Origin: Leucosporidium creatinivorum
Lineage: Eukaryota; Basidiomycota; Microbotryomycetes; Leucosporidiales; Leucosporidiaceae
Length of the DNA: 64,000 nucleotides
Direction: 5' to 3'
Assembly: GCA_001600635.1 (NCBI GenBank)
Contig: BCKL01000015.1
Span: forward strand, 213,389 to 277,388
Both the position numbers and the translations under genes were made by a program. Below, in pieces: positions 44,244 to 56,079 of this stretch (positions within the stretch are counted from its first letter, which is position 1; each line of letters begins with the position of its first letter). The notes under the pieces were generated by a model, which saw nothing but the letters and a program-made list of their open reading frames with translations, did not search any database and was not told where the DNA came from.

Positions 44244-47171
44244 ATGGCTCCTCGACAAAGCAGAACTGTCAAGGCTATAGATCTAGTGTCTAGCGACAGC
44301 GAGAACTCGGAGCTCTCGTACGTGTCGGAATCGGAGCAGCAGAGCTCGAGCCGCGCAAAGGGCAAGGGAGCGAGCAGCAGCAAAGCCAAGGGCAAGGGGA
44401 AGCAGGTCGAGAGCTCTTGTAAGTGCTACGTGCTGCTCTTACGCAGCCCTACACTCCGTAGGCGAGTTCCGAGCTGACTCCCTTCGCGTCTGCTCAGCTC
44501 CTCCCGTCAAGAAGAAGGCGAAGGCGGGCAAGGGCAAGGAGACGACGAAGAAGCAGCAGCAGGACCTCTCGCTGCTCTTCACTATGCCCCTCGACATCCT
44601 CGCCGAGGTGTGTAGTCGTTCTCGAGCTCTTTCACGCCTGACCCCCACACAGCAAGCGGCAGCAGCTGACTCTGTATTCTCGCTTGCTCGCAGGTCTGCA
44701 CCCATCTCCCTCCTCGCGACCTTCTCACCGTCTGCCGCACCTCCAAGATCTTCCGCACCTTCCTCCTCTCCCGCCAGAGTCGCTCGGTCTGGTTGGTTTC
44801 GCGCGCTCAAGCCGGCTTTCCCACGCTGCAGCACATCGAGCTGTCTCCGTTGCAGTACATTCTCAACCTCTTCGGCAACGGTCTCTGCGAGGTGAGTGGC
44901 TGACTATCGCTAGCTCTGTGCGGGAGAGCTCACCGACTTCGCATCTCGGCGTTGGCTTTCTCGGCTTTCGCAGATCTGCAACCTGAGTCGCGCCGAGCCC
45001 ATCTACGCCCTCAAGATCCGCCAGTGCAAGGAATGCCGCAAGGACGTCCTCGTCGTGAAAGGAAGCAACCTCAAGCGCGAGTTGCCCGACCTCCATCCGC
45101 GAGCTCTCGAGTGCACGCCTCATCCCGAAGGTGAGCCTCTGTCCGTTTCCTTTCGGTCCTCACGTACAGATCGCCAAGCTTGAAGAGATCACTGACTCTT
45201 CTCCCGTCCCTGTGTACAGTCAAGACCTACCGCAGCGCCTGGCGCGGTGGCAAGAGTGAGCGTTTGATCGCCGAGCTGATGACTCCGAGCCTTCGCTGAC
45301 CTCGTGCTCCCTCGCCTTTTTTTCGCAGTCATGTGGCGCAAGGATCAACTCGTGGAAGCCAGCGATAAGCTCGAGGAGCTGGAGGCGGAAGACGCCAAGG
45401 AGACCGAAGCGAGGAGAATCCTCGAGCTGCGCGCCAAGGGAGGAGGAAGGAACACTCGTCGTGCCAACCAGGCCGTCTCGGATGGGATCGACATCTATGC
45501 TCCTCATACCGACCGCGTTGGAACCTACGTCGCTGAGCAGAAGGCGTGGGCCGAGGGCTGCATCAAGGTAAGTCTTGCTGCTCCGAGCTTTCCGTCGACG
45601 TTGCTTGCTGACCTTACTATCGTTCCGCAGGAGGAGGCTCAGATCTGGAAGGTCTTCGACGACGAGCAGGCCGAGCGAGCTCGGCGCATGCGCGAAGTCA
45701 TGGTTCGCCAGAGGGCCGAGGAAGCGCTCAAGCAGCAGCAGTGAGCAGTCGACGGTCATCCCCCGTCTTCGAGCGAGTACTAACAATCCTCTTTCACTGA
45801 GCAGGATCTGCACTGACCTTCGCGCCATCGGATGGACTCAGACCGAGGTCGACGGCTGGACCAGGTTCCGCACCAGTTTCGGTTTCCGTGCGTTCGGCGA
45901 CACTCCCAAGACCAACAAGCAAGGTGAGCCGTTTATCAATCGCTTCCAGTCGGTACTTACCGACCTGCTTGCTCGACTGCAGGATGGGAAGCCGCCAAGA
46001 AGCTCGTCAACGATCGTCTCGCGGAGGAAGCGACACGCAACGCCGAGCTCGTCAAGAAACATGCTTTGCAACAACGCCAGCGCCAGCGTCAACTCCTTCT
46101 CGGCCCCTACTACGACGCTCTCCTCGCAGCCGAGCCTGCGGCGACGTACAACATCTTCCCTCGTCGCGAGGCCTTCCTCGCTCTCCCCACCGTCAAATCC
46201 TTCTGGGAGCTCGACGAGGACGACGGCGGCGAGAAGCTCTCCTCGATGCGTTGGAAGCAGTCTCGCAAGCTCGTCAAGCAGGAGATCAAGGGCTCGGTCG
46301 AATCGGCGCGCGTCGAGGTGATCCGAGCCATCCTCGCCGCTTCGCGCGACGTCGACATCGCCACTCTCTCGAAGAAGCCCGCCAAGTACCCCTCCACCAC
46401 CTACGACGACAAGTTCTTCAAGAAGATCACCAGCGGATCCATTCGTTCGAACTGGACCTGGGGGCTCGGAGGCGGACAGAACGTCCTCACCATCGACTAC
46501 TACCCCGACTACCTCTCCCCTACCAGCGCGTGGCCCACCGGCTTCCGCACCTCCCCTCTCCGCATCAGCACCATTCGTGCCATCCTCGGAGCGGCCGACC
46601 TCGACGAGGACACGGCGACCGAAGTCGACCTCGACAAGCTCGGCGGTCGCATTCGTTGGCTCGAGTACCCCGTCTACAAGAAGAGCAAGGCTACGTGGTC
46701 GTGGAAGGAGTTAGTGAGCTTTTCTCTACCTCCCTCAGCCATTTCAACGTTGATCTTGTGATTTCGTAGATCATGGAGGTCGAGCGCCGCAAGAGGAAGA
46801 GGAAGTCGAAGGACCTCAAGGTCACCATCGTTGTCGACGACGCTCCCGACGCCGGAGCCGCCACGCCCCCGCCCGTTTCTGACAACGAGCTCATGGAGAT
46901 GGAGGAGGAGAGTGACGAGGAGGAGGATGAGGAGGCGGAGCAAGGAGACTCGGAGGCTGGCCCTTCCGCTCCTCGCCGCCGTCGTCGTCCTCAGCAGGGA
47001 GATGGGGAGGAACAGGATGATGGAGCCGATTCGCAGATGGGCGACGGAGAGTTCGAGATGGGTGCAGAGGAGATGGACGGCGAGGGAAGTCAGCTCGGCG
47101 ATGGCGGAGAGGGAGGGGAGCTCGGCGATGGGGGCGAGGGCGTTGATGAGCTCGATTCGGATGAGGAGTGA
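44244..47171 (+). CDS. F-box protein, copy B of a dispersed pair
   Basis: Paralogue of the gene at 26.3-29.1 kb with the same exon order. N-terminus MAPRQSRTVKAIDLVSSDSE with an acidic Ser-rich stretch and Lys-rich text (PVKKKAKAGKGKETTKKQQQ). F-box: LLFTMPLDILAEVCTHLPRD followed by LLTVCRTSKIFRTFLL. Cys cluster: GLCEICNLSRAEPIYALK, then RQCKECRKDVLVVKGSNLKR, then LECTPHPE, more complete than in copy A and possibly metal binding. Coiled coil (ASDKLEELEAEDAKETEARR), FPRREAFLALPTVKSFWELD, IRAILGAADLDEDTATEVDL and an acidic tail with repeats (QLGDGGEGGELGDGGEGVDE). F-box proteins act in SCF ubiquitin ligases; substrates unknown. Introns are short GT-AG types with GCTGAC branch sites. Confidence 0.85.
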
Positions 47172-47451
47172 GCGAGGGTGGACTACATGCTTGTGAGACG
47201 TGCTTGATGATGCTTGATACGTACCTGTGGTTTGCCTTCACCGGATGATTGGCGAGAGCGAAATCGTTTCGGCGAAGAGCTGGCACGTCTGAAGGAGCTG
47301 CGATAAGGCTGCAGGTGCAGGTGATCGCTCGGAGAATCGCTGTACCTTGTCTGTACCCTCTTCCGTCAAAGCCCTTTCCCGTAGACACAGGTTGCGATTC
47401 GACGAGCCTGCCTCTCTCCCTCCGCCACTTCGCAGCTCGCTCAGGCCGACG

Positions 47452-48499
47452 ATGGACCACTCGATACACGGCACTACGATGGACATGGGTGACATGCCAA
47501 TGCGTTGCAAAGTGAGTAGTGAATGCTCCGACTCTTGCAACGCCCGCTGATCCCTGTACTCGAGCACAGATGTCGATGGCAAGTTCACAGATCGGGGGGG
47601 CCGTGCAGCAGGAGCTGACGAAGCTGCGACTACAGGTCTGGAATTATGAACCGCACGGAATCTGCTTGGTCTTCCCTTTCCTAAAGATCCAGCGGAGCAC
47701 GTCCTCGCTGATCTTCTGGCTTGGCTTCCGTGAGTCGCCTCTCCTTCCCTTTGCAACGCCTCCGCTAACTCTTGGACTATACAGTCGCCCTTCTCTCTGT
47801 GCTCTTCGAATGGAGCCGCCTGTACGCCAGCTCGCTTGACCGTCAGCTCCGCTCAACGCTACGCGGCGCTGGAGGGAACTTGGCAGCAGCAGGGGCGGCC
47901 GCTGGGACGAGTACACCGAGACCGGGGCAGGCTAGGAGGGCTAGTAGTGCTTTGGGAGACGCTTCGGAGGAAGCGCTGCTCGGCGGGAGGAGTAGGCAGG
48001 CGTGGGGCGTGGTGTGAGTTGAGCTGGCCAGGGCGCCGAGCGTCAAGAGGTGCAGAGTAAGCTTGCTGATGATGCCTTGTATGTACAGACGACTCCCGGT
48101 CAGCATACAAACCCGCCGAAGCTTGATGTACACCTTCAACTTGGCTCTTTCGGTGAGCTCGGCGCTCGTTCTTCGCGATGAAGGACGAAGCTGACCTCTC
48201 CTGCACCTCTCATTACAGTTCTACTTGATGTTGATCATCATGAGTAAGCCTCTGCTCCGCTCTCAGCTGTCCCCGACGCTCACCTTTGCCTCTTCAGCCT
48301 ACAACGCGCAATGCATCGGAGCCGTGCTCTTGTGAGCCTCGCTCTGGCTGCTTTACGTCGCTCGAGAACTCAGAGCTGATTCGACCTACTCCTTTTCACC
48401 CATAGCGGAGCCTTCGTCGGTCACTTCATCTTCCAGCGCAGCTTTGATCTCTCGGCGGGCGCGGGCGACGACGATGGCAAAGGGTTGAGCTGCCACTGA
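47452..48499 (+). CDS. CTR-family copper transporter with a 9-nt microexon
   Basis: N-terminus MDHSIHGTTMDMGDMPMRCK is Met/His-rich, as in CTR proteins that bind Cu(I). Next is a microexon ATGTCGATG (47570-47578, Met-Ser-Met) and then VWNYEPHGICLVFPFLKIQR, so the family's C-x-M-x-M-x-W motif before membrane span 1 is assembled across three exons. Span 1: SLIFWLGFLALLSVLFEWSR; a cytosolic loop rich in Gly/Ala/Arg; span 2 with the copper-selecting M-x3-M (SFYLMLIIMTYNAQC); span 3 with G-x3-G (GAVLFGAFVGHFIF). The C-terminus ends SCH, a Cys/His copper site. The intron after the microexon is GC-AG (GCAAGT ... GAGCTGACG ... TACAG). Imports Cu+ at the plasma or vacuolar membrane; which one is not clear. 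Confidence 0.92.
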
Positions 48500-48798
48500 G
48501 GCGGGGAAGCTCGAGGTTACATGTGGATAGATTGCAGTACAGTTTCGACTCGCGGTTGTCAAGTCTGCTGCGGAGCGAGCTTCGGTCGACCGAGCCCTTG
48601 GCCTTGCTTGACGACCGACCAATTCGAGCCTTTCGCTTCCTCCCTCTCGCCGCTCACTTCGCTTTTCCTCGACTCGCTTCCCACTTCGATACAGCGCAGG
48701 TCGCTGCCCGTTGGACTCGATTGGACTCTCCTGCAGCACACCCCGACACTCGTTCGCCTCCCTGGTCGCCCTCGCTCGACTCGCCTCCGCCACGCCTC

Positions 48799-51043
48799 AT
48801 GCGCTCGCTGGGCCTCTTCGCGCTCCTTCTCGCCCTTCTACCCAGCTGTATCACCTCGGTCTCGGCCCAGATTCTCACCTCCGTCGCCGTCAAGCAGCTT
48901 CCTGCACCTCAGCTCGCTCCAGCCGGCCAGAGCGAGGTGCGCTTTCGTCGCGTGAGGAGGATCAAGGCTGAGCAGCAGCAGAGCAGCTCGAGGGATGGAG
49001 AGCTAGTGGGGAGTACGACTATCGTGGGGCTCAGCGACGAGGAGGTGCAAGCGCTCGGGAAGGTGAGGAGGCAGGTCGGTGAGGGCGAGGTAGGAGGAAC
49101 TGGAGGCAACACCAGCGCAGTCAGCGGTGCGCTTTCGAGCGAGGTGGGAGCGAGTACTATCACTCCTCAGAGTACCGCTGCCGGACAGACTGGCGAGGGA
49201 TCCGCCGTCGAAACGACACGCTCAGCCATCGCCGAAACGACCCGCACTTCGGATCCTCAGAGCACGTCGAGCAGCCCCTCGGGAGACAGTACGGCGTCTC
49301 TCAGCTCTCTTACAGAGGGCTCCTCCGGCTCAACTACAATCTTGGCCTCGCCGACCGCGCAACCGGACGGCTCTTCGCAACGCGCGCTGTCGAGCTCGAG
49401 CAACGCCGCCGACCAGAGGACGTCGACGAGGACCAAGGGAGCTGGAAGCGTCGCATCTACGGTTCAATCTTCCGCAGTATCTCCCACGATCCCCGCCACC
49501 AGCTCCAGCGATGTGGCGAGTACCGCCGGGTCCAGCGCCGGCGCTTCGGCTCCTTCCAAATCCCTCCCCACCGTCGCCTCGAACTCCTCCGCCACCGCCA
49601 CTTCGAGCGAGACTACTGGATCTCGTGTGCTTCCCAGCGCAGGCGGAGTAGGGTCCAACTCAACCGAAACTCTAGGCACGAGCACGAGCGCCCAAAGGCT
49701 CGCCGTCGCCTCGTCGACTCTCAATCAGTCTACTCAGTCCTCCTCTACGGTTGCAACTTCCTCCTCGGCCAACTCGGCTATTGACAGCGTGACTCCGACC
49801 AGCTCTAGTAGCCTCGCCGTAGCCGCTTCTTCGAGCCGAGACGAGGGCAGGCCCTTCTTTTCGTCGACTACCGCTCCCGCCTCGCCCAGTCCGTCGCCCT
49901 CCTCTTCCACTTCCACTACCACCACCGTCACGTCCACCCCGCGCCCGACTAGCTCCGAAATGGCCAGCACCGAATCCACTCCTCCCTCGTCGATGTCAAG
50001 GGCGAGCAGGACTCGCTCTTCCGCCTCCCGCTCCTCGACGGCCTCTCCCCGCAGCCCCCAGAGCGCTTCGATCTCAACGTCCACCCCGATCGACTCAAGT
50101 ACCTCGGCAGCAGGACTCGGCCTCTCCCTCGAATCGTCCTTCACCCTCGCCACCTCCGACATCACCGTCTCCCTCTCATCCTCTCCTCCTACGCCTACGA
50201 CGCTCGTCACCTCGCCTACCATTGCACTCAGATCTGGTACCTTGACACCCCTCAGCACGACGGCAGCTCCTTCTCCGACGAGCCGGGTCGCGACTGGTCA
50301 GACGAGCGCCGAGTCGAGCGCTGACCCGGGCTCCGACGTCGGCTCACCTGCGTCGACGGGAGCTCAGAGCAGTGGAGCGATCTCGATGGTGGCGAGTGGA
50401 GTCGGAATGGTTGGACAGATGACGATGGGTAGCATCGATACGGCGAGCGTGACGCTGTGAGTCGTTTCTCGGCTCACCTGCTCGGCGAAGTGAGGCGCTG
50501 ACCCTGCCTCGTCCTATCCACCGCTTCTTCCATCAATCGCTCCTCCCATCATCCGCACCATCCTCTCCCTCCTTCGTCTTCGACTCGCTTTCCCATCGCA
50601 GAGCCTCCGCCCTCGCTCCTACCGGCTCTCGCCCCGCCGACTTCAAACTCCCTGGCCAACACCTCTCCGTCCTGCCCATCGGACTCGGCGTCTTTGCTGG
50701 CGTTTCCGTCATCGCTCTCATCGTGCGTAGAGGCGCTGCGTCTCTCCCCTTCTCCTCCCTTCTCTGCCTCCCTCCCCTTCCCAACCGTTGTCGCTCAGCT
50801 CCATCCCTCTCCAGCTCTTCGGACCTCATCTCCCTCGAGCTGACCTCCCCTCCCCTCTGACACTCCCCGCAGATCGTCGGCATCGTCACCTACGAGCGCA
50901 AGAAGTACCGCCGCCAGTTCCGTGATCGTCGACTCGCCGAGCAAGCCCAAGCTCAACCTCAGCCGGCTGTCGGTCGAGGACCAGGCTACGGAGCGATTGG
51001 CGTTGATGGCGGTCAGATGAGGGAGAGGGTGGGAGTGGTGTGA
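48799..51043 (+). CDS. Ser/Thr-rich single-pass membrane protein, Mid2/WSC-like sensor candidate
   Basis: I chose the ATG at 48799 because it begins a signal peptide: MRSLGLFALLLALLPSCITS with VSAQ cleavage; an earlier in-frame ATG (48523) would bury it. A ~530-residue region extremely rich in Ser/Thr/Ala follows (probably O-mannosylated), then over a ~145-nt intron (GTGAGT at 50459 ... CGCAG) a membrane span: GQHLSVLPIGLGVFAGVSVI, ALIIVGIVTY. The cytosolic tail of ~50 residues is basic then acidic (ERKKYRRQFRDRRLAEQAQA ... GYGAIGVDGGQ). This layout is that of fungal cell-wall integrity sensors (Mid2, Mtl1) or mucin-type proteins; no WSC Cys domain is present. The function is inferred from architecture only. 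Convergent with eIF2B gamma, 124 bp away. Confidence 0.75.
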
Positions 51044-51167
51044 GCCAGAAGGAGTAAGCAGGCTCGCTGGACGAGCGCGTGTTTGTGAGAGACCTGCTGG
51101 CGGGTCCGAAGTTCTTGAGACTGTTTAGTATGAGCATGCCTTCCTCGGTATATTGCAAGCTCTGAGC

Positions 51168-53266
51168 TCATTCGACCTCTACTACGAGCTGCTCGTTCTT
51201 GACTTGAGCTGCGAGAAGCGAGCGAGTCAGCGAGGGAAGCGAGAGAGTGAGCCGACGAGAGCTCACCATCAGTGTCGACAATGACATCGCGACCCATCTC
51301 ACAGTCCTTCAAAGTAGCACGATCTCGGATCTGTACTCCGTTCGAAACGACACAGTTGTCAAGCTTGACGCTGTGAATCACGAGCTGCGAGATCAGCGCC
51401 GAGCTCGTCGAGACAGACCGACGAACAGATACTCACTTCTCCCCAATAACGACATTCTCCATGATGACGACGTTGGTCAACTTGGTGCCCTTGCCAATGA
51501 AGCAACCCTTGCCGATGATGCAGCGCTTGATGCCGACTTTTTCGCCCAGGTTGGGGTAGACGGAGGGGTGGAGGAACGAGTCGGGAGAGATGAAGACGCC
51601 GGAGGGGGTGTTGGTTGGCGGTGGGGATGGAGGGAGGAGCTTGAGGGCCTGTTTGGAGGTGCAAAGAAGGTCAGTCACTGCTCGACGGAGCGCGAGGGAG
51701 GAGAGAACTCACAGCTCGGTTCATCTCGACCCAGCCGGCGACCGTGTTTCCTCGTCCACACCATCCATCCGCAGCCCTCCATACCACGACCTTGCACCCT
51801 CCACTTCCAGCCGCCTTGCCCGCCGCCGTCTGGGCCGAGGCCTCTCGCCATCCTCCTGTTCCAGCGAACTCGTTGGCCCTCCAGCTACCCCTCGACACCA
51901 ACGCCGGTGTGTTGGCGCCCGTCTGAGGCATGCTCTCGTGTCCGTAGCCACCCTTGGCATCTCCCTTGCCCGCCAACCCCACCAACGGCGGCTGAGTCGT
52001 GCTCCTTCCCATCGCCAATCCGTCCTCGCGATCAATATCCCCCTTTGAGCGATAGCCAATAGCATCGCGTCCCCCATTGCGCCACGAGAGTCGGCTAATC
52101 CATCCTGCGAGGTCGCGGATGTTGTCCATGTGGCGGATGCGGCGGGCGTGGGTTTCGGAGAGGATGAGGGGGAGCAGGGTGGAGGAGAAGATGTAGAGCT
52201 GGGTGGGGAGGAGGCCGGTCGTGAGGGTCGGGGAGGGGTAGCTAACGTGGGAGAGCGCAAGTCGTCAGCGAGCAGTCGTAGGAGAGCGAGCGAAGGGTCA
52301 GCTCACCGAGCGAGAAGCGAAGTGCGAAGGGGAACCTCGTCCTCGTCGTACTCGTCCATCTCGCGAATGTCGAGCAGGGTAGACGACTTTCGGTCGTAAA
52401 TGGTGAGGATCTCCGGAGGGCCTGTGCATCCAGAACTGGTCAGCGAAGCGCCTCAACGAGCTGGATGGGAGAGAACAAAGACGCACCATCCTTGCGAGCC
52501 TCGACGACACCACCAGCCGCACGCTCGGAGAAGAGAGTGGTCATGAGGTTATCGTCGGTGCGGTGTCGGTCGAGGAGAGAGGCGAGCGAGATGATGGGGT
52601 TGGCGCCCGAGGGGGAGAGGAGAAGGTCGCAAGGGAGGAGGATGAAGTCGGTCTGTGAGTAAGCAGAGCGGTCAGCAGCTGAGCTCGGAGTAGCTCTAGT
52701 GAGCTACAGAGCTCCGATGCTATCACTCACCTTGATGAAGCTCTTCTCGGCTGCCCAGCGGACAATGTTAACGCAGCCGCGCCTGGCAATGTCCTCTGGC
52801 ACCTCTTCCAGCTCAACCTTGGCGGTAGGAGATGACGAAGAGCTGGTAGAAGGTGCAGAACGACGAGCCCTCAAGTGGTGTCCCATGGGAGCAGCGAGCG
52901 AAGCCGGCGTGAGGACGAGGATGTCTGCGCGTCGATACGATCAGCTCCTGCTCTACAAGCCTACAGTCCTACAGCTCTGCACGTTCAGTGGCACTCACCA
53001 AATACACCAGCCTCCTCCACACGCTCCAGCACCCAATCAATCATCTTCTTGCCCGCAACAGGCAACAGAGCCTTAGTCTGTCCATGCTTCCTTCCGTGCA
53101 CAGGATGATGAGCAGCAGCTCCCGCCTCGCCGTCCTCGTCCGATGAGATGGCCGACTCGGGCTCGACCAAAGGGTAAAGATCAGACCCGAACCCGCAGGT
53201 CACGACGGCGCGGAATTGAGCCTTGGGCAGCGAGGTGTTGGAGAAGAGCGAGTTTGGGAGCGACAT
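51168..53266 (-). CDS. GCD1: Translation initiation factor eIF2B subunit gamma
   Basis: Starts MSLPNSLFSNTSLPKAQFRA. The nucleotidyltransferase-like domain is clear: VVTCGFGSDLYPLVEPESAI, an acidic insert, then GQTKALLPVAGKKMIDWVLE followed by RVEEAGV; further TDFILLPCDLLLSPSGANPI. The C-terminal part is a left-handed beta-helix of hexapeptide repeats: VFISPDSFLHPSVYPNLGEK, VGIKRCIIGKGCFIGKGTKL, TNVVIMENVVIGEKLVIHSV, NGVQIRDRATLKDCEMGRDV. eIF2B is the GTP exchange factor for eIF2 and a main control point of translation. Between the domains lies a long Gly/Ser insert (GLAGKGDAKGGYGHESMPQT) larger than in yeast. The usual GG of the N-terminal GxGxR-like loop is CGFGSD. Introns are short GT-AG types; stop TGA 51168-51170. 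Confidence 0.92.
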
Positions 53267-54026
53267 GTTGGTCACTGAGAGCCTGGAGAGCGTGTAGCAT
53301 GTTAGTTCGAGCACATTCGACCGCTGCAACACGTTAGAGCTCACTTCGAATCGGTCGATGCAATGCAAGAGAAAGTAGCGGAGGACAAGGAGCGGCACGC
53401 TTCAACTGAGTCAAGAGTTGAGATTCTGGTACAGCTTGCTGTGGAGAATGAGATGAGTGGGACAGTACAGCTTGAATCTTTGAATCGGCGCCAACACGTC
53501 GTCGGTCGACCTAGCGGGAGTGAAGAGCCTGAAAGCGAGCTGGAAGTCAGCGCCGAGCAGTCACCCTTTATCCCTCGCCTTGGGTTCCGGAGGGATCTGC
53601 GAGGTCGAGTCTTGTATAGCTTCTGGGATCTTCCTCGCTCCCGTAGACTCGCACTCGACTCTTCACTGCACCGCTCAGCTCATTCGCAAGCTCTCCATCT
53701 TCGCCGAACCCTTCCCCCTCCGAGCCAACGACGACGGATGGTAGGCAAAGCATGGATGTGATTGAGATGAATGCGATAGATCTACAAGACAATACGAGCT
53801 TACTGCCCTCGCGCCGCTAAATGGGGAGCTCGACAGCGAACTAAGATCACCGCCGAGATGAGATGAGGGATGCGAGAGAGAGGGGGAATACGAGAAGCAA
53901 CGCGATGGGCAGGGGTGGGGCACAGCTATGGGAACGGGAAGGGGGAAACAACAGGGTCGTGAGGGGGTCGTTAAGGGGGTCGTTAGGCGACAACAAGAGT
54001 CCGAGTCCGAGAAGCTCCAAACCAAA

Positions 54027-55941
54027 TCACCACCTCCTCTCCGCCAACCAAGGATGCCTCCTCACCTCCTCGACAGTCAACCTCTTCCTCACATCCACCT
54101 CCAAGCACCCCCTCATCAGACTCTCCGCATCGGCCGTCAACCTAACCTTGGGCTTGCTGATCTTGCCAGCCTTAGCAGCTTCGGCGTCGACAAAGGGGCA
54201 CTCCCCGACGAGGAGGATGGAGAGGAGGACGCCGAGGGCCCAGACTTCTGATTGAGGCGGCTGGTACGCCTCGCCGCGTAGGATCTCGGAGGAGGCCCAG
54301 GAGGAGGTGCCGACGAAGCCTGTGAGGTGGGCAGGGAGCGAAGGTCAGCGATGGGTAGGGGACGAGGGAAAGGATGGTGAAGTTACGTACGGGTGTAGAA
54401 GGGAGCGGGTTCGCGGGGATTGAAGATGACGGCCGAGCCAAAGTCGATGAGCTTGACCTGTTGAGCCGAGTCGAAAAGTCAGCGCCGAGCTCCAGCTTCA
54501 GCCTCCTCGACAGCAGAACTTACCTTGAAGTCCGCCGAGATGACAATGTTCTCATCCTTGATATCACGATGGCAAATGCCGAGCGATCCCAGCGCGGCGA
54601 CAACGTCCACAACCTGCCTAAAGACGTACTTGGCCGTTTCGGCGTCGAAGCGACTGTGCTGCTCAATGCACTCGAAGAGATCGCACGAGGCGCGACGCTC
54701 CATAGGCGCTGGACGGGGAGGGGAGAGGAGGGGAAGGTCGGTGGTGGGGAGGGTGGGAGAGGCGGCGGGAGTGAGAGGTTGAGGGGAGGAGGTGAGGCCG
54801 GCGGCGGCGAAGGAGGCGGGGGAGGTGACGGGGGCTTTCTCGGGTGTGACCCAGGGGCTGCCGTGGTGCTCCATGATCTGGTGAGGTGTGAGAAGGTCAG
54901 TGACATGAGCTGAGCCGTCAAGAGAGCGCCGAGACTTACGAGGTAGAAGTACTTCTCATCCTCGAACAGGTCGATGTAGGCGACGACGCCCTCGTGTCGC
55001 ACACTCCTGAGCACGAAAGCCTCCAGAGGGATCACACGGTATCCCTCGACCACCGGCGAGAGTCCCGGCGCCTCTCCCCAATGCCTCGATTTGACCCATC
55101 CATGGTTAGGAATCTTGGTCCTCTCGATAAACTTGACGGCGACCGAGAGACCATCGACATTCCGCTCCGCACGAACGACGAATCCGAATCCACCTGAGCC
55201 GAGCTCCTCTTGGATCGAGTATTGCGAGGCGAAAAGAGGGTGGAGAGGGTAGTCGGCGAGAAGACGAGCCGAGATCGTCGTAGGTTGAGGCGCGGGCTGG
55301 AGGGAAGTGGCGAGTTGTAGGGGAGAAGAAAGGGCGGCGAAGGATTGAGCGGGAGGGAGAGAAGGCTGGTGCGGAGGTGTGAGCGGGGGCGTGAGCGGCG
55401 CCGAGCTGCAGGCGAGGTGAGTCGTCTTGATGGCGGCGGGAGGGCGAGCCGATCCCTTCTTAGAAGGAAGCTTGGTGGCGCTTCCGCGCATCTGATGAGC
55501 GATGCCCTCCTCCGGGTGCGAGACCGACGACGACGAGAGGCCGAGTTGAACCTTGGAAGGGGTGCCGAAGGCGTCCTTCATGTCGATATCGGAACCGTGT
55601 GTAGGCGAGCTGGGAGTGGCTGGGGTGTACATGAGCGACCCCTGTGGCGTGACCAAGCCGGTGGAGATGGTCGATGTTGCCGGGTAGGCCGTCGACGAGG
55701 GCGAAGGGGACCCGCCGAGCGAGGACCGAGCGCCCTTGACGGCTGCTGCTGGGATAGCGACGGGCGTCGACGAGGCGTTGAAGATGGCAGCAGCGCGAGC
55801 CTTGTCCTGGTGGAGCGATTGGCTCGAGTGCGAGAAGGAAGGGGTGTGGATCGCCAAGGGCTTGCGAGCGACCGAAGAAGGGATCGGCGCAAGGAAGGGG
55901 TCGTCGGCGTTGGGACGGGGAGTAGAGAAGAGGAAGGCCAT
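54027..55941 (-). CDS. Ser/Thr protein kinase with PAS-kinase-like catalytic domain
   Basis: From ATG 55939-55941 (MAFLFSTPRPNADDPFLAPI) about 240 Ser/Pro-rich residues precede the kinase domain: YSIQEELGSGGFGFVVRAER (G-loop), VAVKFIERTKIPNHGWVKSR (catalytic Lys), FVLRSVRHEGVVAYIDLFED, IMEHHGSPW, a Pro-rich insert, RASCDLFECIEQHSRFDAET, CHRDIKDENIVISADFK (HRD), VKLIDFGSA (DFG), GFVGTSSWASSEILRGEAYQ and the C-lobe VWALGVLLSILLVGECPF to HPWLAERRW. The HGS..DLFE..E and KFI..W.... text is typical of PAS kinases (Psk1/PASK), which tune sugar storage and translation. No PAS domain is visible upstream, and the insert between HGSPW and CDLFE is extra. A slightly earlier in-frame ATG (MSLSDSHSFYSN) is also possible. 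Confidence 0.88.
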
Positions 55942-56079
55942 GTTGCTGTAGAAGCTGTGAGAGTCAGAGAGGGACATCAGCCTACAGATCTCCCTGGGCA
56001 GACGACCCTGGCAGAACAAGCGGCGCACCTCCGAAGCGACTCTGACGACGGCTCGAGTATTGATCAAAGGAATGTGAGG

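Noticed and set aside
53363-53761. Plus-strand ORF between eIF2B gamma and the kinase
   Set aside because: No good ATG, biased Arg/Ser text and no splice signals; probably leader of neighbouring genes.
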